Origin: Acidimangrovimonas sediminis
GTDB taxonomy: Bacteria; Pseudomonadota; Alphaproteobacteria; Rhodobacterales; Rhodobacteraceae
NCBI RefSeq assembly: GCF_002871005.1
Contig: NZ_PHSN01000016.1
Location: 62,001-126,000 of the forward strand
Length of the DNA: 64,000 nucleotides
Direction: 5' to 3'
Numbering within the stretch: position 1 is the first letter of the stretch; each line of letters begins with the position of its first letter. Below are positions 9,284 through 17,777 of this stretch, piece by piece. The notes beneath the pieces were generated by a model, which worked only from the letters and a program-made list of their open reading frames with translations, was not told the DNA's origin and did not search any database. Position numbers and translations under genes: made by a program.

Positions 9284-9853
9284 TCAGCCGAGGGCCGCAA
9301 CGCGGTCGTGGGCGGGACAGGTAACGACGTGGTCGTTGACCATGCCCACGGCCTCCATGAAGGCATAGGTGATGACCGGGCCGCAGAAGCGGAACCCCTC
9401 GGCCTTCAGATCCTTCGAGATTCGGGCCGACAGATCGGTCTGCGGGGGCACGTCGGATTGCGCGGCAAACCGGTTCTGGATCGGGGCGCCGCCGACACGC
9501 GACCACAGGAAGCTGTCGAACCCCTCGCGCGCCTCGATCCGCTGCCAGGCGCGGGCATTGCCAATCGCCGCCTCGATCTTGGCGCGCGACCGCACGATAC
9601 CCGGATCGGCCAGCAGGCGCTGCACCTCGGCCTCGCCCCAATCGGCAACGACGTTCGGATCGAACCCCTCGAAGGCGTCGCGGAAGGCGGGGCGTTTGCG
9701 TAGGATGGTGATCCAAGACAGGCCGGCCTGGAACCCGTCGAGAATCAGCTTCTCCCAAAGCGCCCGGCTATCCCATTCCGGCACGCCCCACTCGGTGTCG
9801 TGATAGGCGACGTACAGCGGATCCTGCCCGCACCAGCTACAGCGCTCGGTCAT
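9284..9853 (-). CDS. tag: DNA-3-methyladenine glycosylase I
   Basis: A 189-residue Tag glycosylase that removes 3-methyladenine from alkylated DNA. The zinc ligands of the family are visible: Cys5 and His18 (RCSWC, YHDTEWG) at the N-terminus and His and Cys in NDHVVTCP at the C-terminus. The helix with LSWITILRKR is typical. Convergent with lpxK, with a 78-base gap. The AT-rich sequence between this gene and the EAL gene would hold both promoters. A second alkylation-repair gene, the Ada-like protein at 43.6 kb, lies elsewhere in the window. Confidence 0.95.
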   Translation of the reverse strand: MTERCSWCGQDPLYVAYHDTEWGVPEWDSRALWEKLILDGFQAGLSWITILRKRPAFRDAFEGFDPNVVADWGEAEVQRLLADPGIVRSRAKIEAAIGNARAWQRIEAREGFDSFLWSRVGGAPIQNRFAAQSDVPPQTDLSARISKDLKAEGFRFCGPVITYAFMEAVGMVNDHVVTCPAHDRVAALG

Positions 9854-9908
9854 TGCCTCCCCTTCCGTTTTCCTTGCAATGGCGGAGGTTAGACGGGCCC
9901 ATAGAATT

Positions 9909-9940
9909 TTAACAGCGTTGTCTTAAAATGCGTAGCTTAA
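9909..9940. promoter_or_regulatory. Three TTAA half-sites at exact 14-bp spacing upstream of the EAL gene
   Basis: TTAA occurs at 9909, 9923 and 9937, each separated by ten bases; the last reads CTTAACC. CtrA of alphaproteobacteria binds TTAA-N7-TTAAC, so the ten-base gaps are not canonical, but the regular period is notable. The array lies in the divergent region between tag and the EAL-domain gene. Confidence 0.35.
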
Positions 9941-9995
9941 CCGCATGTTTACGGATCGCCCCCGATAACCGAATCCGAGTGAAAGGAGCGACGGG

Positions 9996-10889
9996 ATGAC
10001 CGAGGCGGGGGAACTCATCATCGGCGGCGGGTCGGGCGTGGCATCGGGGCAGGCCCAACCTGACGCGCGTGGCCCGGCGGCGGACGGCATGGACAGCCCG
10101 CTGGCCGCCGCGGTGACCGAACGCGACGCCGAGACGTTGCAGATGGTACGGCGCGCGCTTGGCGACCGGCATGTGCTGCTGGCCTTCCAGCCGGTGGTGA
10201 TGGCGCGCGACACAGGGCGCACTGCGTTTCACGAAGGACTGATCCGCATCCTCGACGACGGCGGCCGGGTGATCCCCGCGCGCGATTTCATCAGCGCAGT
10301 CGAGACCTGCGAACTGGGCCGCCGGATCGACACGCTCGCCCTCGAGATGGGGCTTGCCGCGCTGCACAGGACGCCGACCTTGCGCCTGTCGGTGAACATG
10401 TCGGCGCGGTCGATCGGCTACCCGCCGTGGAAAAGCACGCTGCTCGGCGCGCTTGCCGCCGATTCGACGGTGGGGGAGCGGCTGATCCTCGAGATCACCG
10501 AAAGCTCCGCCATGGTCATGCCCGACCTGGTTTCCGTCTTCATGCAGGAGATGCAGCGCCTGGGGATCTCGTTCGGGCTGGACGATTTCGGCGCGGGCTA
10601 CACCGCGCTGCGTCACTTCAAGGAATTCTACTTCGACATCCTGAAGATCGACGGCCAGTTCGTGCGCGGCGTCCATGCCGATGCGGACAACCAGGTGCTG
10701 GTTTCGGCAATGATCGCGATCGGGCGGCATTTCGACATGTTCACCGTCGCCGAATGCGTCGAGGATGCGCGCGATGCCGAATTTCTGATACGCGCCGGGG
10801 TGGATTGCCTACAGGGCTATCTTTACGGCGCGCCCAGCACGAAGCCACCGCACGCCGCGCAGATGGATCGCCGCGCCCTTCGCGCCTGA
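9996..10889 (+). CDS. EAL-domain protein (probable cyclic-di-GMP phosphodiesterase)
   Basis: A 297-residue cytoplasmic protein with a single EAL domain from about residue 50 to the end and no GGDEF, PAS or transmembrane part. The signature is EGL rather than EAL (FHEGLIRI). The other active-site residues are kept: Asn in SVNMS, Glu in LEITES, the DDFG pair, Lys in KIDG, Glu in AECVE and Gln in LQGYLYG. Hydrolysis of c-di-GMP to pGpG is therefore plausible, although a degenerate sensor role is not excluded. The start follows AAAGGAG at good spacing. The first 45 residues are Gly/Ala-rich and probably unstructured. Confidence 0.88.
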   Translation: MTEAGELIIGGGSGVASGQAQPDARGPAADGMDSPLAAAVTERDAETLQMVRRALGDRHVLLAFQPVVMARDTGRTAFHEGLIRILDDGGRVIPARDFISAVETCELGRRIDTLALEMGLAALHRTPTLRLSVNMSARSIGYPPWKSTLLGALAADSTVGERLILEITESSAMVMPDLVSVFMQEMQRLGISFGLDDFGAGYTALRHFKEFYFDILKIDGQFVRGVHADADNQVLVSAMIAIGRHFDMFTVAECVEDARDAEFLIRAGVDCLQGYLYGAPSTKPPHAAQMDRRALRA

Positions 10890-11087
10890 CACGCGCGGCC
10901 GCTGTGCCCGCCGTTCCGGCAAGCGACCTGTCGGGGCCGGCCGGAGTTCGCCCGCAGGGACGATTGCACTCCGATTCGCGCCCGTTTTCGTTGCATGTGT
11001 GTCCGCAAAGGCCTACCTCTGCTGCAGAGCGGCGCGCCCGCCCCCTTGCGACGGCGCGCCGAGGACCGGCCATCGAAAGGATTGCCC

Positions 11088-12263
11088 ATGACCAATGTCG
11101 TTATCGTCTCGGCCGCGCGCACGGCTGTCGGCTCTTTCAACGGATCCTTCGCCAACACCCCGGCGCATGAGCTGGGCGCCACCGTGCTCGAAGCCCTGGT
11201 AGCCCGCGCGGGGATCGACAAGTCCGACGTGTCCGAAACCATCCTTGGGCAGGTGCTGACCGCGGGTCAGGGCCAGAACCCGGCGCGTCAGGCGCATATC
11301 AACGCCGGCCTTCCGATCGAAAGCGCTGCCTGGGGCATCAACCAGGTTTGCGGCTCGGGCCTGCGGGCCGTCGCGCTTGGTGCGCAGCACATCCTGCTGG
11401 GCGACGCCAAGGTGGTGGCCGCCGGCGGGCAGGAAAGCATGAGCCTGTCGCCCCACGTCGCGAACCTGCGCGCCGGGCACAAGATGGGCGACATGAAATT
11501 TATCGATTCGATGATCAAGGACGGGCTGTGGGACGCCTTCAACGGCTACCACATGGGGCAGACGGCCGAGAACGTCGCGAACCAGTTCCAGATCGGGCGT
11601 GAACAGCAGGACGAGTTTGCGCTGGCCAGCCAGAACAAGGCCGAGGCGGCGCAGAAGGCCGGCAAGTTCGCCGACGAGATCACGCCCTTCACGGTCAAGA
11701 CCCGCAAGGGCGAAACCGTGGTGGACCAGGACGAATACATCCGTCACGGCGCGACGATCGAGGGGATGCAGAAGCTGCGCCCGGCCTTCGCCAAGGACGG
11801 CTCTGTCACCGCGGGCAATGCCAGCGGCATCAACGACGGCGCGGCCGGCGTGCTGCTGATGTCGGCCGAGGAGGCGGAGAAGCGCGGGCTGGAACCGCTG
11901 GCGCGGATCGCGAGCTATGCCACCGCCGGCGTCGACCCCAAGATCATGGGCACGGGCCCGATCCCGGCCAGCCGCAAGGCGCTGGAAAAGGCGGGCTGGA
12001 AGGCCTCGGATCTCGACCTCGTCGAGGCGAACGAGGCTTTTGCCGCCCAGGCCTGTGCAGTGAACAAGGACATGGGCTGGGACCCGTCGATCGTGAACGT
12101 GAATGGCGGCGCGATCGCCATCGGTCACCCGATCGGCGCCTCGGGCGCGCGCATCCTGAACACCCTGCTGTTCGAGATGAAGCGCCGCGACGCCAAGAAG
12201 GGCCTTGCCACGCTGTGCATCGGCGGCGGCATGGGTGTGGCGATGTGCCTCACGCGGGCGTGA
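11088..12263 (+). CDS. phaA: Acetyl-CoA C-acetyltransferase (beta-ketothiolase)
   Basis: A 391-residue thiolase that condenses two acetyl-CoA to acetoacetyl-CoA. The nucleophilic Cys88 is in NQVCGSG, the catalytic His in GHPIGASG and the second Cys in [14 protein letters not shown] precedes the ATG. Downstream is phaB, so the pair makes (R)-3-hydroxybutyryl-CoA for polyhydroxybutyrate, and in rhodobacteria also feeds the ethylmalonyl-CoA pathway. No phaC is present here. Between the two genes lies a perfect inverted repeat (12301-12327). Confidence 0.95.
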   Translation: MTNVVIVSAARTAVGSFNGSFANTPAHELGATVLEALVARAGIDKSDVSETILGQVLTAGQGQNPARQAHINAGLPIESAAWGINQVCGSGLRAVALGAQHILLGDAKVVAAGGQESMSLSPHVANLRAGHKMGDMKFIDSMIKDGLWDAFNGYHMGQTAENVANQFQIGREQQDEFALASQNKAEAAQKAGKFADEITPFTVKTRKGETVVDQDEYIRHGATIEGMQKLRPAFAKDGSVTAGNASGINDGAAGVLLMSAEEAEKRGLEPLARIASYATAGVDPKIMGTGPIPASRKALEKAGWKASDLDLVEANEAFAAQACAVNKDMGWDPSIVNVNGGAIAIGHPIGASGARILNTLLFEMKRRDAKKGLATLCIGGGMGVAMCLTRA

Positions 12264-12300
12264 TCGGAAAGACACGGTACGCCGCCCCATAAGCACCCGC

Positions 12301-12327
12301 CATACGCGCAACTTAATTGCGCGTATG
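12301..12327. repeat. Perfect 11-bp inverted repeat between phaA and phaB
   Basis: CATACGCGCAA (12301-12311) and TTGCGCGTATG (12317-12327) are exact reverse complements around the five bases CTTAA. It lies 51 bases upstream of the phaB ATG and is followed by CCATTTTTGAG, not a clean U-tract. It could be an operator or an attenuating stem-loop that sets the phaA:phaB ratio. Confidence 0.85.
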
Positions 12328-12378
12328 TCCATTTTTGAGTAACACCCTTTCCAGCAAGTCAGAAGTGCGGGAGGAATC

Positions 12379-13101
12379 ATGTCGAGAGTTGCGATCGTCA
12401 CCGGCGGCAGCCGGGGCATCGGTGCGGCCATATCGGTGGCGCTGAGAGACGCGGGTTACAAGGTTGCCGCCAACTATGCCGGCAACGACGCGGCCGCTTC
12501 GAAATTCACCGAAGAGACCGGGATCAAGACCTACAAGTGGAACGTCGCCGATTACGAAGCCTCGAAGGCAGGTCTGGCGCAGGTCGAGGCCGATCTCGGC
12601 CCGATCGACGTGGTCGTCGCCAATGCCGGGATCACCCGCGACGCCCCGTTCCACAAGATGACGCCCGAGCAATGGCACCAAGTGGTCGACACCAACCTGA
12701 CCGGCGTGTTCAACACCGTGCACCCGGTCTGGCCGGGCATGCGCGAACGCAAGTTCGGCCGCGTCGTCGTGATCTCATCGATCAACGGCCAGAAAGGGCA
12801 GTTCGGCCAGGTGAACTACGCGGCGACCAAGGCGGGGGATCTCGGGATCGTCAAGAGCCTTGCACAGGAAGGTGCACGCTTCGGAATCACCGCGAACGCG
12901 ATTTGCCCGGGCTACATCGCGACCGAGATGGTGATGGCGGTGCCGGAGAAGGTGCGCGAGTCGATCATCGCGCAAATTCCGACCGGCCGACTTGGCCGCC
13001 CCGAAGAGATTGCGCGCTGTGTGGTCTTCCTCGTCTCGGACGACGCGGAATTCACCAACGGATCGACCATTACCGCGAATGGCGGCCAGTTCTTCGTCTG
13101 A
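12379..13101 (+). CDS. phaB: Acetoacetyl-CoA reductase (NADPH)
   Basis: A 240-residue short-chain dehydrogenase that reduces acetoacetyl-CoA to (R)-3-hydroxybutyryl-CoA. The cofactor motif TGGSRGIG is at the N-terminus, NAG in VVANAGITRD, and the Ser/Tyr/Lys catalytic set lies in ISSINGQ and NYAATKAG. The C-terminus NGGQFFV is typical of PhaB. GGGAGGAA precedes the ATG. A rho-independent terminator follows at 13148. Confidence 0.95.
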   Translation: MSRVAIVTGGSRGIGAAISVALRDAGYKVAANYAGNDAAASKFTEETGIKTYKWNVADYEASKAGLAQVEADLGPIDVVVANAGITRDAPFHKMTPEQWHQVVDTNLTGVFNTVHPVWPGMRERKFGRVVVISSINGQKGQFGQVNYAATKAGDLGIVKSLAQEGARFGITANAICPGYIATEMVMAVPEKVRESIIAQIPTGRLGRPEEIARCVVFLVSDDAEFTNGSTITANGGQFFV

Positions 13102-13147
13102 CGGCAAAGGCCCCGCAACTGACAAGGCCAGCGTGCCGAACGGGTCC

Positions 13148-13180
13148 AAAGGCCTCGCCCCCCGGCGGGGCCTTTGTTAT
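13148..13180 (+). terminator. Rho-independent terminator after phaB
   Basis: AAAGGCC (13148-13154) pairs with GGCCTTT (13169-13175) around a GC-rich inner stem and is followed by GTTATT. Confidence 0.8.
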
Positions 13181-13200
13181 TGCAGGATGGGCTATGCGAA

Positions 13201-13224
13201 GTATCGTGCTTTTACGCGCGATAC
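13201..13224. other. 9-bp stem-loop between phaB and the DUF465 gene
   Basis: GTATCGTGC and GCGCGATAC pair with one G-U over nine positions, around a TTTTAC loop. It lies in the convergent gap about 100 bases beyond the end of the DUF465 gene. There is no U-tract on either side, so it is a weak terminator at best. Confidence 0.5.
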
Positions 13225-13329
13225 AGGGCCGTCGCCCACACAGGAAACGGGGGCGGGTACATCCTGCTCCCGCCGACGCCCCAGCACCACGGCGCCCGCC
13301 AAGAACGCGTGGCCCGGGGGCACGCTGGC

Positions 13330-13497
13330 CTAGGACTGGCTAAGCCGTTGAATTTCCTCTTTCAGCCGGAGTTTCTGCTTCTTCATCTCAGCGATCGTGA
13401 GCCCGTCGGTCGCGGGGTTTCGCTGCGCCTGTTCCACCTTGTCGGAAAGATTCTGGTGCTTGCGCCGCAGCTCCTGCAGGTGGGACGTCATCGACAT
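13330..13497 (-). CDS. DUF465/YdcH-family coiled-coil small protein
   Basis: A 55-residue, strongly charged helical protein (MSMTSHLQELRRKHQNL…) of the YdcH/DUF465 family, widespread in proteobacteria and without a settled function. The heptad-like spacing of Leu and the Lys/Glu content predict a coiled coil. The ATG at 13497 follows AGGAGG at six bases and is preferred over the internal ATG at 13491. It stands alone between convergent phaB and the downstream-facing methyltransferase gene. Confidence 0.85.
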   Translation of the reverse strand: MSMTSHLQELRRKHQNLSDKVEQAQRNPATDGLTIAEMKKQKLRLKEEIQRLSQS

Positions 13498-13571
13498 GGT
13501 CTTCCTCCTCTGCTGAATGGAACAGTTTGATGACAGCACGTTTGCCGAGTCGTGTCATCCCTCTGTCCCGG

Positions 13572-14423
13572 TCACGCGCCATCACCGCCATTGGACCCGC
13601 CAAAAGTTGCCGAAACCTTAAGGGCGGATGAGCGTGGCGCCCAGGCAAGCGGCGCGCCCTCGCGCAGGATCGCCTCGGCCGCATCCGTGTGCCCACTTCC
13701 CTGCCCGCCGTCATGCCCGCTGCCGGCGTGCAGGATGAAGGGCGCCAGCATCCGGAACGCCCCGCGCCCGCCCTTGCGCGCCCGCAGCAGGATGCGCCCG
13801 GCCGGCCGCCCGGCACGCGGCGCCAGTGGCAGAAGATCGATGCTGCCCAGCCGCCCGTCGCAGGCCGCCAGAAGATCGGGCAGCCGCTCGGCCAGCTGGA
13901 TCGCGACCAGCCAGCCGCCGGGCCGCAGTCGGCGGGTCGCGGCGTCGATCCACACCGACAGCGGCGTCGCCTCGCGCAGCCCGGTCTCTCGCCCGGCGTC
14001 CCGCGCCGGCGTGCCGCCGCCCGCCGGATACCAGGGCGGGTTCAGGATGACGTGATCGAAGTGTCGTGCGCGCAGGGCCCCGGGCAGCGCTGACACGTCG
14101 CCCTCGAGCACCTCGAGCGGGCTTCCGTTCATCGCCGCGTTGCGCCGCGCCAGCCCGGCATAGGCGGGCTGCAGTTCCAGCCCCGTCAGAGCGACGCCCG
14201 GAACCCGCGCGCCGAGGCAAAGCGAGGCCACTCCCGCGCCGCAGCCCAGCTCCAGCACCGCGGCACCCGGCGTGGCCGCGCAGGCCGCGGCCAGCAGCAC
14301 GGGATCGGTCGCCGCCCGGTAGCCCGCGCGCGGTTGCACGATGCGCAGCCGCCCGCCAAGGAACCCGTCCTCGGAAAGCTCTGCCTCGGCGAACCCGCCG
14401 TCAGCGCCCGGGGTCGATGTCAT
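13572..14423 (-). CDS. SAM-dependent methyltransferase, TrmN6 (tRNA1Val m6A37)-like
   Basis: A 283-residue class I methyltransferase. The SAM-binding motif LELGCGAGVAS is followed by the amino-methylating signature NPPWY, the combination seen in tRNA1(Val) adenine-N6 methyltransferases. GFLGGRLRIVQPRAGYR near the N-terminus is a family hallmark. Its start overlaps the end of the DUF2007 gene by 23 bases, so the two are coupled. The C-terminal 40 residues are variable. The exact target (tRNA against another RNA or protein) is inferred. Confidence 0.8.
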   Translation of the reverse strand: MTSTPGADGGFAEAELSEDGFLGGRLRIVQPRAGYRAATDPVLLAAACAATPGAAVLELGCGAGVASLCLGARVPGVALTGLELQPAYAGLARRNAAMNGSPLEVLEGDVSALPGALRARHFDHVILNPPWYPAGGGTPARDAGRETGLREATPLSVWIDAATRRLRPGGWLVAIQLAERLPDLLAACDGRLGSIDLLPLAPRAGRPAGRILLRARKGGRGAFRMLAPFILHAGSGHDGGQGSGHTDAAEAILREGAPLAWAPRSSALKVSATFGGSNGGDGA

Positions 14424-14616
14424 TGTCGCGCAGGATGCTGGTGGCGCGGAAGTGATCCGCCTCGCGCACCATCAGCCGCCGCGGCAATATGCCGACCGAC
14501 CCTTCGAGTACGCTCATGTTTACGTCGAGCGGAAAGGCGTCTATACCCTCGCCTTGCAGAAGCGCCGTGGCGAAGGCGATGATCGTCGGATCGGTCGTGC
14601 GCAGAAGCTCTTTCAT
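14401..14616 (-). CDS. DUF2007 small protein (putative signal-transducing/ACT-like)
   Basis: A 71-residue soluble protein starting MKELLRTTDPTIIAFATALL, with the compact alpha/beta pattern of DUF2007. Family members are often encoded next to a TrmN6-like methyltransferase, as here, with the reading frames overlapping by 23 bases. Function is unknown; small-ligand sensing is only a family-level suggestion. It is divergent from the polyprenyl synthase, so the 54-base gap must contain both starts. Confidence 0.82.
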   Translation of the reverse strand: MKELLRTTDPTIIAFATALLQGEGIDAFPLDVNMSVLEGSVGILPRRLMVREADHFRATSILRDNDIDPGR

Positions 14617-14670
14617 GACCCGCGAGTTAAGTCCAATCGCCGGTCAATGTCGAGAACATGTGGGGCAACC

Positions 14671-15672
14671 ATGGGGCTGATGGAATCCGCCGACAAACCG
14701 CAGGACCGGCTGGCCCGCGCGCTGGCCGAGGACATGGCGGGGGTGAACGCGCTGATCCGCGACCGGATGGCCAGTGAACATGCGCCGCGCATCCCCGAGG
14801 TGACGGCGCACCTGGTCGAGGCCGGGGGCAAGCGCCTGCGCCCGATGATGACGCTGGCGGCCGCGCGGCTCTGCGGCTACGCCGGCCCCTACCACATTCA
14901 CCTTGCCGCGACGGTGGAGTTCATCCACACCGCCACGCTGCTGCACGACGACGTCGTCGACGAAAGCAAGCAGCGCCGCGGGCGGCCCACGGCGAACCTT
15001 CTGTGGGACAACAAATCCTCGGTGCTGGTGGGCGACTACCTCTTCGCGCGGTCGTTTCAGCTGATGACCGACAGCGGCAACATGCGCGTGCTGTCGATCC
15101 TGTCGAACGCCTCCGCGGTGATCGCCGAGGGCGAGGTGCTGCAGCTCACCGCGGCGCAGGACCTGAAGACCGACGAAGGGATCTACCTTCAGGTGATCCG
15201 CGGCAAGACGGCGGCGCTGTTTGCCGCGGCGACCGAAGTCGGCGGCGTGATCGCCGGCGCGCCCGATGATCAGGTCGCGGCGCTTCACGCCTATGGTGAC
15301 GCGCTCGGCATCGCCTTCCAGATCGTCGACGACCTGCTCGACTACGGCGGCACCAGCGCGGTGATCGGCAAGAATGTGGGCGACGACTTCCGCGAGCGCA
15401 AGCTGACCCTGCCGGTGATCAAGGCCGTGGCCGCCGCCGATGCCGAGGAACGCGCCTTCTGGTCGCGGGTGATCGAGAAGGGCGACCAGCGCGAAGGCGA
15501 CCTCGAGCAGGCGATGGCCCTGATGGCGCGTCACGGCACGCTCGAGGCCACCCGCGCCGAGGCGCTCTCCTGGGCCAACCGCGCCAAGGACGCGCTCACC
15601 CCCCTGCCCCGCCACGAGCTGCGCGACATGCTGCGCGATCTGGCCGATTACGTCGTCGAACGGGTCGCCTGA
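14671..15672 (+). CDS. Long-chain all-trans polyprenyl diphosphate synthase (solanesyl/decaprenyl type)
   Basis: A 333-residue prenyltransferase that builds the ubiquinone side chain from IPP. The first Asp-rich motif is DDVVD at residues 93-97 and the second is DDLLD near residue 219; GGKRLRP and GEVLQL are typical landmarks. In Rhodobacter this enzyme makes the Q10 tail, which fits the Ubi-family hydroxylase at 19-20 kb. The start is uncertain: ATG at 14671 or 14680, neither with a strong Shine-Dalgarno. Followed by a dispersed repeat in the convergent gap with yggS. Confidence 0.92.
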   Translation: MGLMESADKPQDRLARALAEDMAGVNALIRDRMASEHAPRIPEVTAHLVEAGGKRLRPMMTLAAARLCGYAGPYHIHLAATVEFIHTATLLHDDVVDESKQRRGRPTANLLWDNKSSVLVGDYLFARSFQLMTDSGNMRVLSILSNASAVIAEGEVLQLTAAQDLKTDEGIYLQVIRGKTAALFAAATEVGGVIAGAPDDQVAALHAYGDALGIAFQIVDDLLDYGGTSAVIGKNVGDDFRERKLTLPVIKAVAAADAEERAFWSRVIEKGDQREGDLEQAMALMARHGTLEATRAEALSWANRAKDALTPLPRHELRDMLRDLADYVVERVA

Positions 15673-15710
15673 CGGGGATTCTGACAGAGCGGGCCGCAAC
15701 CGGCCCCTCC

Positions 15711-15763
15711 TTCTTCTGAGCGGAAATATCCTCGGGGAGCGCGAGGGGCAGACGGCCCCTCGC
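15711..15763 (+). repeat. Dispersed hairpin repeat, copy A
   Basis: TTCTTCTGAGCGGAAATATCC followed by a perfect 9-bp stem, GCGAGGGGC (15741-15749) with GCCCCTCGC (15755-15763). It shares its first 21 bases with copies at 21706 and 40563 and, with two changes, with the inverted copy ending at 40428. It sits in a convergent gap. Confidence 0.85.
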
Positions 15764-15782
15764 TCCTGTCCCCGCCGCCCGC

Positions 15783-16442
15783 TCAGCCCTTCGAATAATC
15801 GCGCGCGCCGAAGATCGCGCTGCCCACCCGAACATGCGTGGCGCCATGGGCGATGGCTGTCTCGAAATCGGCGCTCATCCCCATCGACAGGCCGCTCAGA
15901 CCGTTGCGCTCGGCGATCCCCGCGAGGGCGGCGAAATGGGGGGCCGGGTCGGCGCCGTCCGGGGGGATGCACATCAGCCCCTCCAGCGCCAGGTCGCGTG
16001 CGCGGCATTCGGCGATGAAGGCATCCGCGTCGGCCGGCAGAACGCCCGCCTTCTGCGGCTCCTCCCCGGTGTTGACCTGCACGAAAAGCTCCGGGCAGGT
16101 GCCGCGTTCCTGCGCGATGCCGGCCAGCTTCTTCGCGAGCGAGGCGCGGTCCAGCGTGTGGATCGCGTCGAACAGCTCAGCCGCCTGCCGGGCCTTGTTC
16201 GATTGCAGCGGGCCGATCATGTGCACGGACACGCCCTCGTACCGGGCGCGGAAGGCCGGCCATTTTCCGGCGGCCTCCTGCACGTAATTCTCGCCGAAAA
16301 GCCGGTGCCCCGCCTCCAGCACCGCCTCGACCCGTTCGTCGGGCTGCACCTTCGACACCGCGATCAGCCGGACCGAACCCTCGGCCCTGCCCGCCTTCGC
16401 CTCTGCCGCGCGCACGCGGTCCATGATCTCGGAAAGTCCCAT
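15783..16442 (-). CDS. YggS-family PLP homeostasis protein
   Basis: A 219-residue PLP-binding TIM-barrel protein of the YggS/PROSC family, involved in PLP balance rather than catalysis. The PLP Lys is Lys31 in AVSKVQP; FGENYVQE, HMIGPLQSNK and the closing GMSADFETAI and VRVGSAIFG motifs are all present. Convergent with the polyprenyl synthase, and followed upstream on the same strand by the porin gene, which has its own terminator. Confidence 0.93.
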   Translation of the reverse strand: MGLSEIMDRVRAAEAKAGRAEGSVRLIAVSKVQPDERVEAVLEAGHRLFGENYVQEAAGKWPAFRARYEGVSVHMIGPLQSNKARQAAELFDAIHTLDRASLAKKLAGIAQERGTCPELFVQVNTGEEPQKAGVLPADADAFIAECRARDLALEGLMCIPPDGADPAPHFAALAGIAERNGLSGLSMGMSADFETAIAHGATHVRVGSAIFGARDYSKG

Positions 16443-16510
16443 TCCGCCTCCGTCCGTCAGGCCGCCAAAAGGCCATAGACCCGCCGGAAAGAAAAGAGTG
16501 GAGGCGCAAA

Positions 16511-16538
16511 AGAAAAGAGCGGGCCGAAGCCCGCTCTT
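16511..16538 (-). terminator. Strong terminator of the porin gene
   Basis: Ten-bp perfect stem AAGAGCGGGC/GCCCGCTCTT with a TTCG tetraloop (minus strand), followed by TTCTTTT. A UUCG-capped stem with a U-tract is a textbook rho-independent terminator, and suits an abundant transcript. Confidence 0.92.
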
Positions 16539-16563
16539 CCCTGAACCGAGGTTCTGTTCTGGA

Positions 16564-17505
16564 TCAGAACGAGAACTTCACGCCGAAGTCGGCTTGGGTC
16601 GAGGTGTCGCGCAGTTTGGCGACCGAACCCAGCAGCGTCGCGCCGCCGAGGTCGTAGCTCATGCCCAGGCCGTAGCCGGTGGTGTCGGCGTCGACGTTGT
16701 CCTTGGTCACATAGGCCTGGAGGCCGATGCCGTTGACCAGGGTGGTGTTGCCGAACAGGGTGTACTGGTTGCCCAGACCCGCGGTCTTGTTGCCGGCCTG
16801 GATGCCGATGGTCGACTTGCCGAACGAGTACTGGAACGAAGCGAACGAGGCGCTGCCGTCGGTGGCGAAGCCCGGGTTCTTCACGTAGCCCACGCCCATG
16901 GCGAAAGCGCCCATGGTGTAGTCGATCGCGATCGCTTTCTCGTCGTCCTGGGTCGGGTTCGACTTCAGGGTCTGGTCCGGGGTGACGTACGAGATGTTCA
17001 CGGTCAGGCCGTTGGCGGCGTAGGTGGCGAGGACGCCGACCTGGTTGCCGTTCGAGTAGGCCGAGGAACCGTAGCCCCAGAAGCCCGTGCCGGCGATGAC
17101 TTCCTGGTCACCCCAGCCGAGCAGACCGAGGTCGCCGTTGTAGTAAACGTTGTCGGCGTCGATGGCGTCCGAAACGTTACCCACTTGCAGGGTGAACGGG
17201 CCCGATTTCGCCCAGAAGGTCGCGGCGTTGTTGGTCATCGCCTGCGAACGCGACGAACCCACGATGGTGCCCTGGTCGCCCTGGATGCGGAACTTCGCAC
17301 CGAACTCGACGCCCGAGTCGGTCGTCTTGGTCGCGGCGATGTTCAGACGGAAGCGCGACGTGATGTTCGCTTTCTTGTTACCGTCGCCCGGCTTGTTGTT
17401 GTACACGACGCCGAAACGGCCATAGCCCGAGAAGGACACGCCGTCCGCGGCGGCGGCGCCGGCGGTCAGCGCGACAGCAGCCGTGGCAAGGAGGATCTTT
17501 TTCAT
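16564..17505 (-). CDS. General porin (Rhodobacter-type trimeric outer-membrane porin)
   Basis: A 313-residue precursor with a signal peptide (MKKILLATAAVALTAGAAAADG, cleavage after AAA) and a 16-strand-type pattern of alternating Gly/aromatic strands. It opens with VSFSGYGRFGVVYNN and closes with the terminal Phe motif ADFGVKFSF required for outer-membrane insertion. Start chosen at the signal peptide, with GAGGGA upstream; the long open frame before it is not protein-like. Codon choice is uniform and a strong terminator follows, consistent with high expression. Confidence 0.95.
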   Translation of the reverse strand: MKKILLATAAVALTAGAAAADGVSFSGYGRFGVVYNNKPGDGNKKANITSRFRLNIAATKTTDSGVEFGAKFRIQGDQGTIVGSSRSQAMTNNAATFWAKSGPFTLQVGNVSDAIDADNVYYNGDLGLLGWGDQEVIAGTGFWGYGSSAYSNGNQVGVLATYAANGLTVNISYVTPDQTLKSNPTQDDEKAIAIDYTMGAFAMGVGYVKNPGFATDGSASFASFQYSFGKSTIGIQAGNKTAGLGNQYTLFGNTTLVNGIGLQAYVTKDNVDADTTGYGLGMSYDLGGATLLGSVAKLRDTSTQADFGVKFSF

Positions 17506-17777
17506 GGTTTCCCTCGTTGTCTCAAAAGGTGCGGCCCAACTCGGGACATTCCAAATTGGGTATGGCCCTATTTCCCGTTTCCCCCCTTTCAATGCAAGGT
17601 GAACTCCCCGGGCATCCAGAAACCCCGGAAAATTGGTGCAGCTTTGCCACAGTGGCTTCACCGCCCCGCCACGCTGCTGCCGTACTCGCGTGAAAGGCCC
17701 TTTCGCGTGCGCTGCAAAAGCCTTGTTCCCCTCGGGATGCTCGGCTAGACAGGCCGAAACGGAAAGGGGCAGGCAGT

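Noticed and set aside
13180-13330. tRNA gene in the gap after phaB
   Set aside because: No cloverleaf, TTCGAATC-like T-arm or CCA end could be drawn; only the isolated 9-bp hairpin remains.
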